A stretch of 31,518 nt of DNA from Chromera velia (taxonomy: Eukaryota; Sar; Chromeraceae): assembly GCA_018398765.1 (NCBI GenBank), contig JAHBMJ010001396.1, forward strand, positions 1-31,518, read 5' to 3'. The notes below the pieces were generated by a model. The model was not told the origin of the DNA, searched no databases, and saw only the letters and a program-made list of their open reading frames with translations. Below, one piece after another: positions 28,965-31,518 of the stretch (positions within the stretch are counted from its first letter, which is position 1; every line of letters starts with the position of its first letter). The position numbers and the translations under genes are program-made.

Positions 28965-30420
28965 ATGCCCAAACTTAACGGCTTCCATTAATACTGTCAC
29001 ATCCACACACCCGAACGGCTTTTATTCACACACTTGCTCTCTCTGTCTCTCTTCGTTTTATTTCTATTTACCCACAGGCCCTAGCGGCTTGAAGTTCTGT
29101 TTTCACACTGAGTCTCATTCTCTCTTAGTGATAGGCTGTCTCTATTCATTCAAGTACCCACACGTCCATGCAAATATCTTCTGCTGACATGCTTGTGCGA
29201 GTCCTTGTCCCTCTTCATTCACCCACACGCACAACCGGCTCCTATTCACCTAGCTTGTTCACACCGGTTCAGACACTCGCTTTCCCTGTCTGTGTTCATG
29301 CATCCATACTGTCGTGACGCCCCAAACGGCTTCTGTTTACACACTTGCTCTCCATGTCTCTCTTCATTATTCTTCATTGATTTACTGCATGAGGCCCAAG
29401 CGGCTTCTGTTCACACACTCGCTCTCCTTGTATTTCTTTGTTTCTCTTCATTCACCGACACACCCAAACGGCTTCTGTTCATACACTCACTCTCCCTGTC
29501 TCTCTTAATTCATCAGTAGGCCCAAGCGGCTTCTGTTCACGCACTTGATCTCTCTTCATTCATCCACAGGCCTAGCCATAGGCCCGAGCGGCTTTTATTC
29601 AATGACACACAATTAATCCCTCTTCATTCATCCATGGGCTAGTCCACGGGCCCAAACGACTCCTGTTCCTAGCTTTTGTTCATACACTCGTTCTCCTTGT
29701 CTCTCTTTCTTCGCCTGCAACCGGCTTCTGTTCACACACTCGCTCTCCTTGTATCTCTTTGTCTCCCTTCATTCACCCACACGCCCAAGCGGCTTCTGTT
29801 CACACACTCTCCTTGTATCTCCTTGTCTCCCTTCATTCACCCACATGCCCAAACGGCTTCTGTTCACACACTCGTTCTCCCTGTCTCTCTTCACTCATCC
29901 ATAGGCCCAAGCGGCTTCTGTATATTTCTGTTCATACACTTGATCTCTCTTCATTCATCCACAGGCCTAACCAGCAGCCCAAGCGGCTTTTTTTCAATGA
30001 CACACAATTGATCTCTCTTCATTCATCCATGGGCCTAAGCGGCTTCTGTTCACACACTCGTTCTCCTTATCTCGCCCGCACACCCAAACGGCTTCTGTTC
30101 ACAAACTCATACATACTCATAAACACGCTCGCTCTCCCCGTTACGCCCAAACGGCTTCTGTTCACAAACTCATATATACTCATAAACATGCTCGCTCTCT
30201 CCGTCTCTCTTCATTCATCCATCTGCAGGCCTAAGCGGATTCTGTTACTATACACACTTCCTTTCCATGCCCCTCTTTCTCTATGCACCTGCACGCCCAA
30301 ACATTCAGCACGCCCAAACATTCACCCACATGCCCAAACGGCTTCTGTTCATACACTTGCTTACCTAGCTTTATTCACAGGCCCAAACGGCTTCTGTTCA
30401 CATCTCTCCCTCTTGAATTC
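28965..30420. repeat. Degenerate minisatellite, about 20 units of 49-103 bp
   Basis: The core word CCCAARCGGCTTCTGTTCAC recurs about 20 times. Well-conserved examples start near 29321, 29392, 29462, 29520, 29782, 29846, 29903, 30032, 30081, 30143, 30332 and 30381. Between cores are variable stretches such as ACACTCGCTCTCC, TGTCTCTCTTCATTCA and CCCACA. Open frames across it (His/Ser/Leu-rich) come from the repeat. An approach region of CACT/ACTC repeats precedes it from about 28817. Confidence 0.9.
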
Positions 30421-30479
30421 ACCAAGCGCTGGACCCATACGTGGTGAGCCTCTCCACAACTGTTACATTTCAAAGTGAA

Positions 30480-31518
30480 TACCATAGCATCCACAGCGAC
30501 ACACACTATATATAGACAGTATTTTGCGTCCCAAATCCTCAAGTGGAGGTAGAAGGAAGTCGAAAAACCAGGTGCTGAAGAACGACAAGAGGAGCCAAGT
30601 AGAGAGAAAGAAGATGGGCAAAAAGAGGTTCCTGTAGATCAAATTAACCGTTTTTCCTCTTTGTCAAGCGCACTCAGTCGTGGTGCGGCTTACTCCTGAC
30701 TCTGTAAGGCGGCATGTCTTAACTTGCCACTGAGTTTGGTAGCATAGTCAAATAACGGAGCAATTTAGAACAGCTTCACTTAGACGGTATGCTTTATCGC
30801 CTTCCTTGAAAACTACACAGATGATCGAATCTACGTACAGTTCCCCTCCATGTGTGTTTTTGCATATGTACCGATATATCAAGGTTAGACGCATGTTCAC
30901 CATGCACGCGCTGTACAGTTGCCAGAAAGCGCGGGTCCCAAAAAGCAAATATAACTCGATTTATTGGTAATTCGACTTTTTTTTTTCCATAGGTGCGGCT
31001 AAGGGCCTTAACAGATACCATGGCCGGGGGCCACGGTACATTATGACACTGCATGGAGACGGATGGAGTCGCTCAAAAAAAAAAAAAAATGGAGACGCGG
31101 GACACATGCACCCATACGTGGCTAGACTTGAAGAAGTAGTGAGTGTTTGAATTTTCAGAATAAAAAGACTATTGACCTATATAGTTAGACTGCCGAGACA
31201 ACACAAAACAAGATCTATAATTGGGTGAATGCTTTGGGGGGCGAACGGGGGGAATATCCGCGGGCGCGACTAGTTTGTCCTAGTTTATCCCATCAATCAT
31301 CACGTTTGTCCCCCGCACAATTTTTAAGTTTGCCAACATTGCATGATTTCAGATCTCGTAAAATCTCATGAACGACGTGGGCCCACAGGGCTGTTAAATT
31401 CGAATATTTAGCCCAAACGAATATATTCGCTCCACGTTTGGTAACTCACTGTTCGAATAGCGTTCGTAAATACGAATAGTCATGAGAATATTTTGCTGGT
31501 TTGGTGGGGGGGGGGGGG
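30480..31518. other. Terminal intergenic stretch, no supported gene
   Basis: Two overlapping minus-strand frames (30748-30948 and 30794-31054) have fairly normal amino-acid composition, but no recognisable motif or splice support. A poly-A run sits at 31074-31088. 31395-31480 contains repeated CGAATA/TATTCG words, including the palindrome CGAATATATTCG. The window ends in a run of 14 G. Confidence 0.4.

Noticed and set aside
28965-30420. CRISPR-like pattern of conserved repeat and variable spacer
   Set aside because: Eukaryotic nuclear context, spacers related to one another and of irregular length, repeats imperfect, and no cas genes. A minisatellite explains it.
30748-31054. Overlapping minus-strand frames with ordinary amino-acid composition
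   Set aside because: Short, mutually overlapping, no motif, no splice or start support; kept only as a note in the terminal stretch.

Overview
This is nuclear DNA from a unicellular eukaryote. The confident genes are split by GT-AG introns of about 145-600 bp and include very short exons. The proteins are eukaryotic (nascent-polypeptide-associated complex alpha, a PEX22-like peroxisomal anchor, a RetSat-like oxidoreductase). Intergenic DNA is full of microsatellites, minisatellites and decayed transposons. The mix of a carotenoid/retinol-type desaturase relative, secreted six-cysteine mucin-like proteins, short exons and abundant (CA)n/(GA)n tracts fits an alveolate alga such as a chromerid (Chromera-like). 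That assignment is inference; no rRNA or other taxonomic marker is present.

Layout. 0.2-1.7 kb: remains of a transposase-like gene cut in two by a 774-bp inverted-repeat element flanked by an exact 8-bp target duplication. 1.85-2.2 kb: a foldback-type AT-rich repeat. 2.3-3.6 kb: a 1.3-kb purine-strand tract. 3.8-4.55 kb (minus): an acidic/lysine-rich nuclear-type protein. 5.2-7.75 kb (plus): an F-box/LRR-like gene whose frame is interrupted by TAG codons and a frameshift. 9.0-11.0 kb (minus): five-exon NAC alpha. 11.7-14.5 kb (plus): two-exon RetSat-like FAD oxidoreductase, followed by a 46-bp duplication and a roughly 60-bp minisatellite. 15.3-18.3 kb: no gene seen, possible SINE-like repeats. 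18.3-21.1 kb (minus): four-exon secreted six-cysteine, Pro/Thr/Ser-rich protein. 22.2-25.5 kb (plus): eight-exon PEX22-like gene. 26.3-27.6 kb (minus): an orphan open frame. 28.9-30.4 kb: a degenerate minisatellite of about 20 units. 30.5-31.5 kb: no gene seen.

The genes do not form a pathway. They are arranged as three head-to-head pairs that share upstream regions of 684, 694 and 1041 bp: acidic protein/F-box-LRR, NAC alpha/RetSat, and secreted protein/PEX22. NAC alpha acts on nascent chains at the ribosome, PEX22 at the peroxisome membrane, the RetSat-like enzyme probably at a membrane on an isoprenoid substrate, and the six-cysteine protein outside the cell or at its surface.

All exon structures were built by hand from reading frame, phase and splice-site logic. 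For the four spliced genes the exon lengths add up to exact multiples of three, ending at a stop. None has been checked against transcripts.
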